Assembly (NCBI GenBank): GCA_009360345.1
Contig: SPDP01000002.1
Location: forward strand, 682,001-746,000
Direction: 5' to 3'
Length of the DNA stretch: 64,000 nt
Source of the DNA: Alcaligenaceae bacterium SAGV5
GTDB taxonomy: Bacteria; Pseudomonadota; Gammaproteobacteria; Burkholderiales; Burkholderiaceae_B
Shown here: piece by piece, positions 35,305 through 43,937 of the stretch
Numbering within the stretch: the stretch's first letter is position 1
Layout: the number at the start of each line of letters is the position of its first letter
Translations under genes and position numbers: made by a program
The notes under the pieces: generated by a model
The model's input: the letters and a program-made list of their open reading frames with translations, nothing else
The model's database searches: none
What the model was told of the DNA's origin: nothing

Positions 35305-36696
35305 ATGTCTCTCGACACGCTCTCGGCCCGGCTCGCCGCCCACGTCATCGACACCCCCTGGGACGCGCTGCCGCCGGCCGCCGTCCTGGCCGCCAAGCAC
35401 ATGGCGCTCGACACCCTGGCCGTGGCCTGGGCCGGCACCTCCGCGCCCGGCATTCCGTCCGTGCGCGAAACCATCGTCGACGAAGGCGGCAAGCCGCACA
35501 GCACCGTCTGGGCGACCCACGCGAAGATTCCCGCCCGGTCCGCCGCGTTCCTGAACAGTGCCGCGGCGGCGGCGCTCGATTTCGACGGCATGCGCGCCTC
35601 CGAACGCGGTAGCGTCCATTCGGACAGCGTCGTCCTGCCCGCGGCGCTGGCGGTGGCCGAGCAGCATGGCGCCACCGGACGCGAACTGGTGGCCGCGCTG
35701 GTCCTGGGCAACGACATCGTCACCCGCCTTGGCGCCGCATCGGCGCTGCCGCACCGGGGGTGGTACCAGACGGCGATCTACGGGATCCTGGGCGCCGCCG
35801 CGGCGGCGGCCCGCTTGATGAAACTCGATGCCGAACAGGCCATGCATGCCCTCGGCATCGCGGTGAACCAGGCCTGTTCGACGCAGTTGCCCAATATCGA
35901 GCGCAGTCTCGTCAAGCGCTATTCCTCGGCGTTCGCCGCGCAAGGCGGAGTCTTGTCCGCGCTGCTTGCCTCGCGGGGAGTCACCGCCGCGCGCCAGGCC
36001 ATCGAAGGCCGGTCCGGGTTCTACGACCTGTACCAGCCCGGGGAACCCGATCGCTTGCTCGACGGCCTGGGGGTTTCCTATCCGCACGTGGAAACCGGCA
36101 TCAAGCGCTTCCCCAGTTGCGCCTGCAACCACACCGCGATCGAGGCGGCGCTGCAACTGGCGCGCGAACACCCGGTCCACGCGTCCGAGATCACGGAACT
36201 CGACGTGACCATCTCGCCTTATGTGCATCGCCTGGTGGGCGCGCCGTTCGATCCCTCCACCGACCCGCAGGTGGCGGCGCAATTCAGCGTCCAGTACTCG
36301 GTCGCCGCGGCCCTGCTGCGCCGGCGCTTCGGCGTGGGCGACATCGAACCCGAGGCCGTGCTGGATCCGGCAACGCTGGCGCTGGCGCGGCGGGTCGCCG
36401 TCCACGTCGACGAAACCTGGGGCAACAGCCGCGCCGCCACCGTCACGGTCCGCACGCACGCGGGAGGCCGGCGCGAACGCCACGTCGCCCACATTCCCGG
36501 ATCACGGGAAGCGCCGCTGTCCGAGGCCGACCGCGGCGACAAGGCACTCGATTGCCTGCGCGCCGGCGCCTGCCCGCTCGATGCCGGACAGGCGCAACGC
36601 CTGGTGGAACGGGTATTGGGACTGGACGAGCTGGCGAACGCCGGTGAACTGCTGAAGGGACTGGGGCCTGTCCACGCCGGATCCCCGTCCGCGTGA
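35305..36696 (+). CDS. MmgE/PrpD-family protein (2-methylcitrate dehydratase-like), copy 1
   Basis: A 463-residue MmgE/PrpD protein. These enzymes dehydrate, hydrate or isomerise tricarboxylates and related acids without a metal cluster. Conserved segments are LDTLAVAWAG, LLDGLGVSYPHVETGIKRFPSCACNHTAIEA and VHRLVGAPFDP. It resembles the protein at 45333-46721 more than the other two in the window (shared HRLVGAPFDPS, QVxAQFSVxYxxAxALxRRR). ATG 35305 lies 11 bases after the amidohydrolase stop. Substrate unknown. Confidence 0.88.
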   Translation: MSLDTLSARLAAHVIDTPWDALPPAAVLAAKHMALDTLAVAWAGTSAPGIPSVRETIVDEGGKPHSTVWATHAKIPARSAAFLNSAAAAALDFDGMRASERGSVHSDSVVLPAALAVAEQHGATGRELVAALVLGNDIVTRLGAASALPHRGWYQTAIYGILGAAAAAARLMKLDAEQAMHALGIAVNQACSTQLPNIERSLVKRYSSAFAAQGGVLSALLASRGVTAARQAIEGRSGFYDLYQPGEPDRLLDGLGVSYPHVETGIKRFPSCACNHTAIEAALQLAREHPVHASEITELDVTISPYVHRLVGAPFDPSTDPQVAAQFSVQYSVAAALLRRRFGVGDIEPEAVLDPATLALARRVAVHVDETWGNSRAATVTVRTHAGGRRERHVAHIPGSREAPLSEADRGDKALDCLRAGACPLDAGQAQRLVERVLGLDELANAGELLKGLGPVHAGSPSA

Positions 36697-36796
36697 CCGG
36701 GCCAGGGCATGGGCCGCGTTGCGGGCCCGTTGCGTACACCCGGTACGCCGCCCACCCGCGCCTTGCCCTGCGCGGCCTATGCCTTTGAACAGGCCC
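36664..36796. repeat. Nested inverted repeats between convergent genes
   Basis: Outer arms GGGCCTGT (36664-36671) and ACAGGCCC (36789-36796) enclose GGCATGGGCCGCG (36706-36718) paired with CGCGGCCTATGCC (36771-36783, 12 of 13 pairs). A central hairpin GCGTAC-5-GTACGC (36732-36748) lies inside. The structure spans the 99-base gap between the convergent PrpD and IclR genes and enters both 3' ends. It may be a bidirectional terminator or a dispersed repeat; I cannot tell which. Confidence 0.45.
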
Positions 36797-37557
36797 TAGC
36801 CTAGGACCTGCAAGGCCGGGTGGTAGCCAAGTTCGCGCGAGATCCGGACCGACACCTGCCTGAGCTCTTCGCCGAAGCGGACGAGCTTGGTGCGTGTCGT
36901 GCGCTCCTTCAGCGCGGAGATGCCGATGGCCGCCACGCCCTCGCGAAAGGCCGTATGGACCGGCGCGGCCGCGCCGCACACGCCCTCATGCCACTCGCCG
37001 TCGTTGGTGGCATACCCCTTCTTGCGCACCTCATCCAGCACCTTGCGCAGGTCGCCATCCTTGGTCACCGTCCGCGGGGTGTATTTTTCGAGCGGCGCCG
37101 CCAGGTATTCGTCGGCAAGCGCCTGGTTGTACGCCAGGAGCACCTTGCCCGACGCGCTGCAGTGCAAGGGTGCCGCGCTGCCGATGGACGCGTAGGTGCG
37201 GATGGGGTGCTTGCTGGCGATGACATCGAGATAGACGACGGCGCCGCTGCTCATCGATGCCAGATAGACCTGTTCACCCGTGGCTTCGCTCAGGCGCTTC
37301 AGATGGGGCTTGGCGATCTGGACGAAGTCCAGCCGGCTGAGCAGCATGCTGCCCAGCTCCCAGATCTTGAGCGTCGGGAAGTACTCGCCGCTTTCCAACT
37401 GCTGGACGTAGCCGGTCTCGACCAGCGTGCTGAGGATGCGGTGCGCGTTGCTCTTGGTGATGTCGAGCTTCGCGGCGAGCGCGCTGACCCCGATGGACTT
37501 TTCGATGCGACACATGTGTTCGAATGCGCGCAGGGTCTTGGCTGCGGTCTTGTCCAA
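36796..37557 (-). CDS. IclR-family transcriptional regulator
   Basis: A 253-residue IclR regulator. The winged HTH spans about residues 8-65 (VSALAAKLDITKSNAHRILSTLVETGYV), and the C-terminal effector domain contains SSGAVVYLD and the family segment LHCSASGKVLLAY. It is the last gene on the minus strand after the hydratase operon, separated by 118 bases that contain a possible autoregulatory site (37612-37640). It is the obvious candidate to bind the near-identical sites at 33989-34017 and 48452-48480 and so coordinate three transcription units. Confidence 0.93.
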   Translation of the reverse strand: MDKTAAKTLRAFEHMCRIEKSIGVSALAAKLDITKSNAHRILSTLVETGYVQQLESGEYFPTLKIWELGSMLLSRLDFVQIAKPHLKRLSEATGEQVYLASMSSGAVVYLDVIASKHPIRTYASIGSAAPLHCSASGKVLLAYNQALADEYLAAPLEKYTPRTVTKDGDLRKVLDEVRKKGYATNDGEWHEGVCGAAAPVHTAFREGVAAIGISALKERTTRTKLVRFGEELRQVSVRISRELGYHPALQVLG

Positions 37558-37611
37558 AGCGATACGACATCGAAGGTTGAACGTGGGTCGACTATAGCAC
37601 GGAGGTCTTTT

Positions 37612-37640
37612 TGAAGAACGTCATTTCATATATTGGAATA
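37612..37640. promoter_or_regulatory. Weak third copy of the IclR-type site
   Basis: AGAA (37615-37618) and GGAA (37635-37638) are spaced 20 bases apart, as in the two strong copies, with a partly matching AT-rich centre. It lies 55-80 bases upstream of the IclR start codon. The match outside the boxes is poor, so autoregulation is only suggested. Confidence 0.32.
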
Positions 37641-37675
37641 GGCTCCAGAGCCTGGATCCCGCCCCTGCCGGCCGC

Positions 37676-39070
37676 TCATCGCCTACCTCCGATTGACGAG
37701 TCTTCGCGTTGCGACAACAGCTCCGCCGCCGAACCGCAGCGTTCCAGCGCGTTCAACCGGTCGAAGAGCGCGCGGGCATCCAGCGGCAGGCCGGACCACA
37801 GCGCGCAGTCCTCGAATTTCGTCCACAGCGCATCGGCCGAGAGCGGCGCCTGGGGGTCGCCGCGCGCGTGGCGCACGTGCGCGCTCTCGATCACCTCGCC
37901 CGCGGCGGTCTCGACGCGCACCAGGTCGTACGGCGCGTAGCCCGACGTGCCGGGCATCTCCTCAGATTCGATCTCGATGGACACGCGCGGCACCAGGCGC
38001 TGGATCGGCTCGCTCAGCACGAACTCGTCGACGAGATCGCGCAGCCCCACCCTGCCCGCCACCAGCGCGCAGGCCAGGGCGAACTCGATGCTGAACTTCG
38101 CGTCGATGGCCGTGCGTGGCCGATGATTCTTCAGGATCACCGAATGGGACGGACTGAACCGCACGGTGATCGCCCTGACGGCATCGGCCCGCAGACCGCG
38201 GTCACGTACGAGCCCGAGCATGGCGTCGATCGCGCGGTGCGCGCGGTAGCAGACCGGATACTGCTTGATCGCCAGGCCCTGCTCGACCAGGCGCCAGCGC
38301 ACGGGCGGCAGCGACGGCGCGCGTTCGCGGTCGATGTCGCCGGCGGGGGACAACGCCCCCAGATATCCCTGCTCATGCTCGATCGCATTCGGCGCGGCCG
38401 TCAGCCCGGCGGCGGCGAAACGCGCGGCGAGCAGGCCACAGGCCGCCGCCTTGCCCGCGTGCATGGGCTTGGTCATGAAGCCCAGGTTCGCCATCACGCC
38501 GCTGGCCTGCGAGGCCGCGATACCCAGGGCGTGCGCCGCTTCCTGCGCCGTCGCGCCGCGCAGCGCCGCGCAGGCCGCCGCCGCGCCCACGGCGCCGAAG
38601 ACGCCGGTCGGATGCCAGCCCTTGCGCTGATAGTTGCCACGGTCGCGCGAGATCAGCTCGCCCCAGGTTTCGAACCCGGCCGCATAGGCCCGCAGCATAT
38701 CGCGCCCGCTCGCGCCGACCGCCTCGGCTTCGGCCAGGATGGCGGGCACCAGCACGGCGCTCGGATGGCTGCCCTTGAGCGCCACGTCGTCGTAGTCCAG
38801 CACGTGGGCGGCGGTGCCGTTCACCCAGGCCGCGACGTGGGCGGGCGCCCGCTCCGGACCGAAGCAGATCGACGAGCCGCCGCCGGCGGTGTCGGGCGCG
38901 AACCCGCGCCTGACCGCCGCGACGGCCGGCTCGGCCGATCCGGCCAGCATCACGCCCACGCAGTCGGCGATGCCCTGCTTGGCGATGGCCACGGCCGTCG
39001 CGGGGATGTCCTCATACCGGAGGTTCGCGACGAAATCGCCCAGCGCGGCGGTCAGCGGCACATGCGTCAC
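37676..39070 (-). CDS. MmgE/PrpD-family protein, copy 2
   Basis: A 464-residue MmgE/PrpD protein. Landmarks are GIADCVGVMLAGS near the N-terminus, HVLDYDDVALKGSHPSAVLVPAILA and LVEQGLAIKQYPVCYRAHRAIDAML. This arrangement (YDD then H-P-S) is typical of the broader MmgE/PrpD group and differs from copy 1. Its ATG overlaps the LeuD-like stop by 4 bases, tying it to the aconitase-type enzyme. It probably acts on the same or the next intermediate. Confidence 0.88.
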   Translation of the reverse strand: MTHVPLTAALGDFVANLRYEDIPATAVAIAKQGIADCVGVMLAGSAEPAVAAVRRGFAPDTAGGGSSICFGPERAPAHVAAWVNGTAAHVLDYDDVALKGSHPSAVLVPAILAEAEAVGASGRDMLRAYAAGFETWGELISRDRGNYQRKGWHPTGVFGAVGAAAACAALRGATAQEAAHALGIAASQASGVMANLGFMTKPMHAGKAAACGLLAARFAAAGLTAAPNAIEHEQGYLGALSPAGDIDRERAPSLPPVRWRLVEQGLAIKQYPVCYRAHRAIDAMLGLVRDRGLRADAVRAITVRFSPSHSVILKNHRPRTAIDAKFSIEFALACALVAGRVGLRDLVDEFVLSEPIQRLVPRVSIEIESEEMPGTSGYAPYDLVRVETAAGEVIESAHVRHARGDPQAPLSADALWTKFEDCALWSGLPLDARALFDRLNALERCGSAAELLSQREDSSIGGRR

Positions 39071-39702
39071 GACGTCAGCTCCGCCAGTTCCTTGCCGGTC
39101 AGCCAGGGTGTCTCGGCTTCGAGCTTGCGCTCGAGGGCATCGCGCATCTGGGCGAACTCGCCCGTGGCCGCGATGTCGTCGATGCCGCCCAGCATGCGTT
39201 CCTTGCGGGCCGGCTCGATCTCGAAGCGGTAGTGCCTGCCCGCCGGATCGGTCACCGTCTGGGTGGCCAGATCAATGGTGATCTCGGCGCCGGGCGCGGC
39301 GGCCAGCTGTTCGAGCAGGCCACGCACCGCGTCCTCGGGCAGCACGACGGGCAGCAGCCCGTTCTGGTAGGCGTTGCTCGCATAGAACGGCCCGAAGCTC
39401 GACGCGATCACGGCGCGAATGCCGAAGTCGACCACGGCATACACCGCCCCTTCGCGCGTCGATCCGCAGCCGAAGTTCGGTCCCGAGACGATGATGCGTG
39501 CCTGGGTATAGGGCTCGCGATCGAGCAGGAAATCGCCCTTGAGTTTGCCGGCCGCGTCGTAGCGGTCGTTATAGAACAGGAAGCTGCGGTAGCCCACTGT
39601 CAAGGGCTTGCGCAGGAAGCGCTGCGGAATCAGCATGTCGGTATCGACGTCGGCGCGGTCCAGCGGCGCCGCGATGGCGGTCAGGCGGGTAAACGGCTCC
39701 AT
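39067..39702 (-). CDS. LeuD-like aconitase-family small subunit
   Basis: A 211-residue swivelling-domain subunit of the 3-isopropylmalate dehydratase type. The signatures are DRADVDTDMLIPQRFL and NFGCGSTREGAVYAV, where leucine-biosynthetic LeuD has GxSSREHA. That change, and the catabolic context, suggest a substrate other than isopropylmalate. It lies 10 bases after the large-subunit gene and overlaps the next PrpD gene. Relatives include dimethylmaleate hydratase and homoaconitase, so the symbol leuD is not assigned. Confidence 0.88.
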   Translation of the reverse strand: MEPFTRLTAIAAPLDRADVDTDMLIPQRFLRKPLTVGYRSFLFYNDRYDAAGKLKGDFLLDREPYTQARIIVSGPNFGCGSTREGAVYAVVDFGIRAVIASSFGPFYASNAYQNGLLPVVLPEDAVRGLLEQLAAAPGAEITIDLATQTVTDPAGRHYRFEIEPARKERMLGGIDDIAATGEFAQMRDALERKLEAETPWLTGKELAELTS

Positions 39703-39712
39703 GCGGAATCTC

Positions 39713-41140
39713 CTAGCCCAGGTTGCGAACGTCGGTCAGCCGGCCGGTGACGGCGGCGGCCGCCGCCATCGCCGGACTCATCAGGTGCGTGCGCACGCCG
39801 CGGCCCTGCCGGTTCTCGTAGTTGCGCGGCGACGTCGACGCGCAACGCTCGCCCGGCAGCGCGAAATCGCCGTTCGATCCGACGCACATCGAACAGGCCG
39901 AATCGCGCCATTCGAAGCCGGCGTCCTTGAAGATGCGATCCAGCCCCGCCGCCTCGGCGCGGCGCTTCACGTCGGTGGAACCCGGCGACACCATGGCCGG
40001 CACGACCGCATGCCGGCCCCTCAGGATCTCGGCCGCCGCGGCCAGGTCCTCGAAGCGGGCGTTGGTGCACGAACCGATGAAGACGCGGTCGACCGTCACA
40101 TCGGTCAGCCTCATGCCCGGCTCCAGCTGCATGTAGGCCAACGCGCGCTCGTAGTGGCCGCGCTGCTTCTCATTGGCCGCCTCGTCGGGATGCGGCACCC
40201 TCGCGCTGATGGGCAGCGCATGCTCGGGCAGGTTGCCCCAGGTGACCATGGGCTCGATCCGCGAGGCATCCAGGGAAAGCTCCTGGTCGAATTGCGCGCC
40301 GGGTTCGGTCGGCAACCCGCGCCAGAACGCCAGCGCCTGGTCCCAGTATTCCGCCGAGGGCGCGTACTGGCGTCCCTTCAGGTAGGCGTAGGTGGTCTCG
40401 TCGGGCGCCACCATGCCGGCCCGCGCGCCCATTTCGATGGACATGTTGCAGATCGTCATGCGCTCGTCCATCGTCATCCCGCGGATGGCCGGACCGGCGT
40501 ACTCGATGACATGCCCCGTCCCGCCGGACAGCCCCACCCTGCCGACCACCGCCAGGATCACGTCCTTGGCCGCCACGCCCCGGGGCAGGCTGCCCTCCAC
40601 CGTGACCCGCATCGTCTTCGGCTTGCGGAACCAGAGCGACTGCGTCGCCAGGATGTGCTTGATCTCGGATGCCCCGACGCCGAAGGCCAGCGCGCCGAAC
40701 GCGCCTATGCTGGTCGTGTGCGAATCCGCCGCCGTCGTGACCATGCCCGGCTGCACCAGCGCCAGCTCGGCGGCGACGACGTGCATGATGCCCTGGCGCG
40801 CATCGGTCATGCCGATCAGCGGCACGCCGAAATCGCGGGCGTTCTGTTCGAGCTGCTCGATCATCCTGCGGATGTCCGGATCCTGGATGGCCACCACGCC
40901 CGCCTCGCGGTGCTGCGTGGGCGCGTAGTGGTCGGCGATCGCGAACTGCTTGAGGGGGCGGTGGATCCTGCGGTTCTCCAGCCGCAGGCCGTCGAAGGCA
41001 TAGAACGGCCCTTCATGCACGAAATTGCGGTCTATATAGATCAGCGACTCGCCGCCCTCGCGCTCGGCGATGACGTGGCGGGCCCAGATCTTCTCGAACA
41101 TGCTGCGCGGGCGCTGCGCCGCACGCGTGGTGTCAACCAT
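39713..41140 (-). CDS. LeuC-like aconitase-family large subunit
   Basis: A 475-residue [4Fe-4S] hydro-lyase large subunit. Iron-sulfur ligands are visible in FIGSCTNARFEDL and the later CSMCVGSN pair. DSHTTSIGAFGALAFGVGASE is the family signature. AAGGAG before ATG 41140 supports the start. Together with the LeuD-like subunit it should isomerise or hydrate a branched or extended dicarboxylate, for example a dimethylmalate-, citramalate- or homocitrate-like acid. Its position among PrpD and Bug genes argues against leucine biosynthesis. Confidence 0.9.
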   Translation of the reverse strand: MVDTTRAAQRPRSMFEKIWARHVIAEREGGESLIYIDRNFVHEGPFYAFDGLRLENRRIHRPLKQFAIADHYAPTQHREAGVVAIQDPDIRRMIEQLEQNARDFGVPLIGMTDARQGIMHVVAAELALVQPGMVTTAADSHTTSIGAFGALAFGVGASEIKHILATQSLWFRKPKTMRVTVEGSLPRGVAAKDVILAVVGRVGLSGGTGHVIEYAGPAIRGMTMDERMTICNMSIEMGARAGMVAPDETTYAYLKGRQYAPSAEYWDQALAFWRGLPTEPGAQFDQELSLDASRIEPMVTWGNLPEHALPISARVPHPDEAANEKQRGHYERALAYMQLEPGMRLTDVTVDRVFIGSCTNARFEDLAAAAEILRGRHAVVPAMVSPGSTDVKRRAEAAGLDRIFKDAGFEWRDSACSMCVGSNGDFALPGERCASTSPRNYENRQGRGVRTHLMSPAMAAAAAVTGRLTDVRNLG

Positions 41141-41163
41141 GGAATGCTCCTTGCTGCGGACGC

Positions 41164-42144
41164 TCAATCGCCCCGGATACCGGTTTCCCGGATGATCGTT
41201 CCCCACTTGCCGGTCTCGCTCGCGACGAAGCGGCGGAACTCGTCGGCCGGCATCACCGACGGCTCCGCGCCCGCGCTCTTCAACTGCTCGACGAACTTGT
41301 CCGACTTGCCGACCGCGAGCAGGGCCTGTTCCAGCTTGTCGCGGATGTCCTTGGGCGTCTTGGCGGCCACCATGAAGCCGTACCAGGAACCCGCGTCGTA
41401 GCCCGGCACGCCGGCCTCGGCGATGGTCGGCAGGTCGGGCAGCATCGGCGTGCGCTGGGCGCCACTGGTGGCCAGCGCGCGCAGTTTGCTGTTCGCGCCG
41501 CCGTTGATGAACGGCAGCAGCGCCGGGATGGGACCGATGGTCATGTCGACCTGTCCCGAACTGAGATCCGCGATGGATGGCGCATTGCCCTTGTAGGGAA
41601 TGTGCAGGATGTCGGTGCCGGTCATGCTCTTGAACAACTCGGTCGACAGATGGGTGGAGCCTCCCGGACCGCCCGAGGCATAGCTCAGCCCCCCTGGCCT
41701 GGACTTGGCCAGGGCGACGAGTTCCTTCACGTTCTTCACCGGCAGGTTGGCGTTGACCACCAGTACGTTCTGCGTCGTCGCCAGCAGCGCGACGGGCGCG
41801 AAGTCCTTGACCGTGTCGAACTTCAGCTTCGAATACATCGTGGGCAGATAGGCGAACGACGAATTGACCAACAACAGCGTATAGCCGTCGGGCGACGACG
41901 CGGCGACCATCTCGTTGGCGATCAGCCCGCCCGCGCCCGGGCGGTTCTCCACCACCACCTGCTGGCCCAGTTTGGCGCCCAGCCCTTCAGCGGCCACCCG
42001 CGCCACGAGATCCGCGGCCCCGCCCGGCTGGTAGCCGACGATGACGCGAAGCGGGCGGGTGGGGAAACCGTCCGCCGCCGCCGAGCCGGCGGTGATGCAC
42101 AGACACCCGGCCGCGAGCCGGGCAATGCCTCGAATGCTCCTCAT
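41164..42144 (-). CDS. Bug-family periplasmic substrate-binding protein
   Basis: A 326-residue Bug receptor. A Sec signal (MRSIRGIARLAAGCLCITAGSAAA) is followed by the family start FPTRPLRVIVGYQPGGAADLVARV and by VVENRPGAGGLIANEMVA. GGAGAGG before ATG 42144 supports the start. It sits inside the hydratase operon between the SDR and LeuC-like genes, so it probably binds a carboxylate that feeds the pathway or senses it. No TctAB membrane partners are present. Confidence 0.93.
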   Translation of the reverse strand: MRSIRGIARLAAGCLCITAGSAAADGFPTRPLRVIVGYQPGGAADLVARVAAEGLGAKLGQQVVVENRPGAGGLIANEMVAASSPDGYTLLLVNSSFAYLPTMYSKLKFDTVKDFAPVALLATTQNVLVVNANLPVKNVKELVALAKSRPGGLSYASGGPGGSTHLSTELFKSMTGTDILHIPYKGNAPSIADLSSGQVDMTIGPIPALLPFINGGANSKLRALATSGAQRTPMLPDLPTIAEAGVPGYDAGSWYGFMVAAKTPKDIRDKLEQALLAVGKSDKFVEQLKSAGAEPSVMPADEFRRFVASETGKWGTIIRETGIRGD

Positions 42145-42183
42145 CTCCTCTCCTTTTCGCGCCTGTTCCACGCGCTTTTCTCG

Positions 42184-42969
42184 CTATACGGTGGCGGTTC
42201 CGCCGCCATCCACGGGTAGGGTGATGCCGGTGATGAACGCGGCCGCCGGACTGGCAAGAAACAGCACCGCGTCGGCGACGTCCCGGGGTTCGCCCAGGCG
42301 CCCCACGGGCGGCAGCTTCTTCGAGGCGGGCGAGCCGACCCGGGCATTGCCCTGGACGATCTCCTGGTGACGCGGGGTATCTATCGGGCCGGGCGCGATG
42401 GCGTTGACCCGCACGCCGCGCGGACCGTAGATATCGGCCACGCCCTTCGTCAGGACGTTGACCGCCGCGTTCGCGCAGCAACCGGGCAGGTGGGCCGGTG
42501 TCGGCTGGCGCCCTCCGCGTCCGCTGATATTGACGATCGCGCCGGCTCCGCGCCCGGCCATCCCAGGCAGGACGGCCCGCATGGTCCGCATGTAGCCCAG
42601 CAGCTTGGCCTGCAGCACCGTGTCCCAGTCCTCGTCGTCGAGTTCGAGGAAATCGCCGAAGACCGGCGCGGCGCTGCAATTGACCAGTAGGTCGATGCGC
42701 CCGAACCGCTCCTCGATCTCGTTCGCGGCCCAGTCGATCTTCGCGGCGGACACCAGATCGAGCGGAACCGCTCCCCGCGTCCAGATGCCGTCCGGCCCCT
42801 GGACCGGCCAGCGGCCTTCCACGCTGCGGGAGGACACGATCACCCGGGCCCCCGCCTCGGCCAGCGCCCCGGCTATCGTCTGCCCCAGGGAACCCGCGCC
42901 GCCGACCACCCAGGCCACGGCATCCTGCATGGGCCGGGACGGCGCCGCGAAGGAATCCGGCGCGCTCAT
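42184..42969 (-). CDS. SDR-family oxidoreductase with altered catalytic site
   Basis: A 261-residue SDR. The nucleotide motif is WVVGGAGSLGQTIAGAL and the structural motif is NCSA. Where YxxxK is expected, the sequence reads HLPGCCANAAVNVLTK, so both Tyr and Lys are missing at the aligned positions. The C-terminus FITGITLPVDGGG is normal. ATG 42969 overlaps the preceding Bug stop by 4 bases (ATGA). It may use a different base or act as a hydro-lyase or structural partner; catalytic competence is uncertain. Confidence 0.85.
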   Translation of the reverse strand: MSAPDSFAAPSRPMQDAVAWVVGGAGSLGQTIAGALAEAGARVIVSSRSVEGRWPVQGPDGIWTRGAVPLDLVSAAKIDWAANEIEERFGRIDLLVNCSAAPVFGDFLELDDEDWDTVLQAKLLGYMRTMRAVLPGMAGRGAGAIVNISGRGGRQPTPAHLPGCCANAAVNVLTKGVADIYGPRGVRVNAIAPGPIDTPRHQEIVQGNARVGSPASKKLPPVGRLGEPRDVADAVLFLASPAAAFITGITLPVDGGGTATV

Positions 42970-43937
42970 TCCGCCACCACGCCGGCGGTCTTGATCACCT
43001 TGCCCCACTTCACGGCATCGGTCTTGATCAGCGCCGCGAACTGCTCGGGCGTGTCCGGCGCCGCATCGAGCCCCAGCTCCGTCAGGCGCTTGCGGATCGC
43101 GGGGTCCTGCAGCGTCTGCACCAGCGCGCCGTGAAGCTTGTCGATCACGGCGCGCGGCGTGGCGGCCGGGGCGAGCATGCCGTACCAGGTGTTGATCTCG
43201 AAGCCGGGCAGGCCCGACTCGCTGGCGGTGGGCAGGTCGGGAAAGAGGGGGTGGCGCTCTTCCGAGCAGACCGCCAGCGCCCTGAGCTTGCCGGCCTGGA
43301 TGAAAGGCACCGCGGCCGGAATGGTCTGGAACACCAGTTGCGTTTCACCGGCCAGGACGGAGTTGAGCGCCTGCCCGCCGCTCTTGTACGGCACGTGCGT
43401 CATCTTCACGCCCGCCATCGTCTCGAACAAGACCGCCGAGATGTGGTTGAAGCTGCCGATGCCCGCGCTGGCATAGTTCACCTGCCCCGGCCGGGCCTTC
43501 AGGTAATCGATCAGCTCCTTGACCGAGTTCGCCTTGATCGATGAATGCACCACCAGCAGGTTGGCGCTGGTGACGAGCCGCGTGATCGGCGCGAAATCGG
43601 CGACCGGATCGAACGACAGCTTGGCGTAGATGGCCCCGTTCATCGACTGGGTGCCCATGGAGCCGAGAAACAGCGTATAGCCGTCCGGGTCGGCGCGCGC
43701 CACGTTCGCCGCCGCGATGTTGCCGCCGGCGCCGGGCCGGTTGTCGATGATGACCGGCTGCCCGAGCCGGGTGCCGAGCTGTTCGCCCAGCACGCGCCCC
43801 AGGATGTCGACGGTCCCTCCCGGCGCGAACGGGATCACGATGCGGATCGGCCTGGACGGATAACCGTCCGCCGGCCAGGCCGGTCCCACGGCCGCCACCA
43901 ACGCGACGGCCAGCATGCCCTGCAATCTTCGTTTCAT
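42966..43937 (-). CDS. Bug-family periplasmic substrate-binding protein
   Basis: A 323-residue Bug receptor. Signal MKRRLQGMLAVALVAAVGPAWPA precedes YPSRPIRIVIPFAPGGTVDIL; VIIDNRPGAGGNIAAANVA and ESGLPGFEINTWYGM are family segments. GAGGAGAG precedes ATG 43937. It overlaps the PrpD gene upstream and the SDR gene downstream by 4 bases each. It is one of two Bug genes inside this single operon, which is unusual redundancy. Confidence 0.93.
   Translation of the reverse strand: MKRRLQGMLAVALVAAVGPAWPADGYPSRPIRIVIPFAPGGTVDILGRVLGEQLGTRLGQPVIIDNRPGAGGNIAAANVARADPDGYTLFLGSMGTQSMNGAIYAKLSFDPVADFAPITRLVTSANLLVVHSSIKANSVKELIDYLKARPGQVNYASAGIGSFNHISAVLFETMAGVKMTHVPYKSGGQALNSVLAGETQLVFQTIPAAVPFIQAGKLRALAVCSEERHPLFPDLPTASESGLPGFEINTWYGMLAPAATPRAVIDKLHGALVQTLQDPAIRKRLTELGLDAAPDTPEQFAALIKTDAVKWGKVIKTAGVVAE

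Noticed and set aside
39067-41140. leuCD as leucine biosynthesis genes
   Set aside because: leuB and leuA are absent, the small subunit has TREG where LeuD has SREH, and the genes sit in a PrpD/Bug operon, so the biosynthetic symbols were not assigned.
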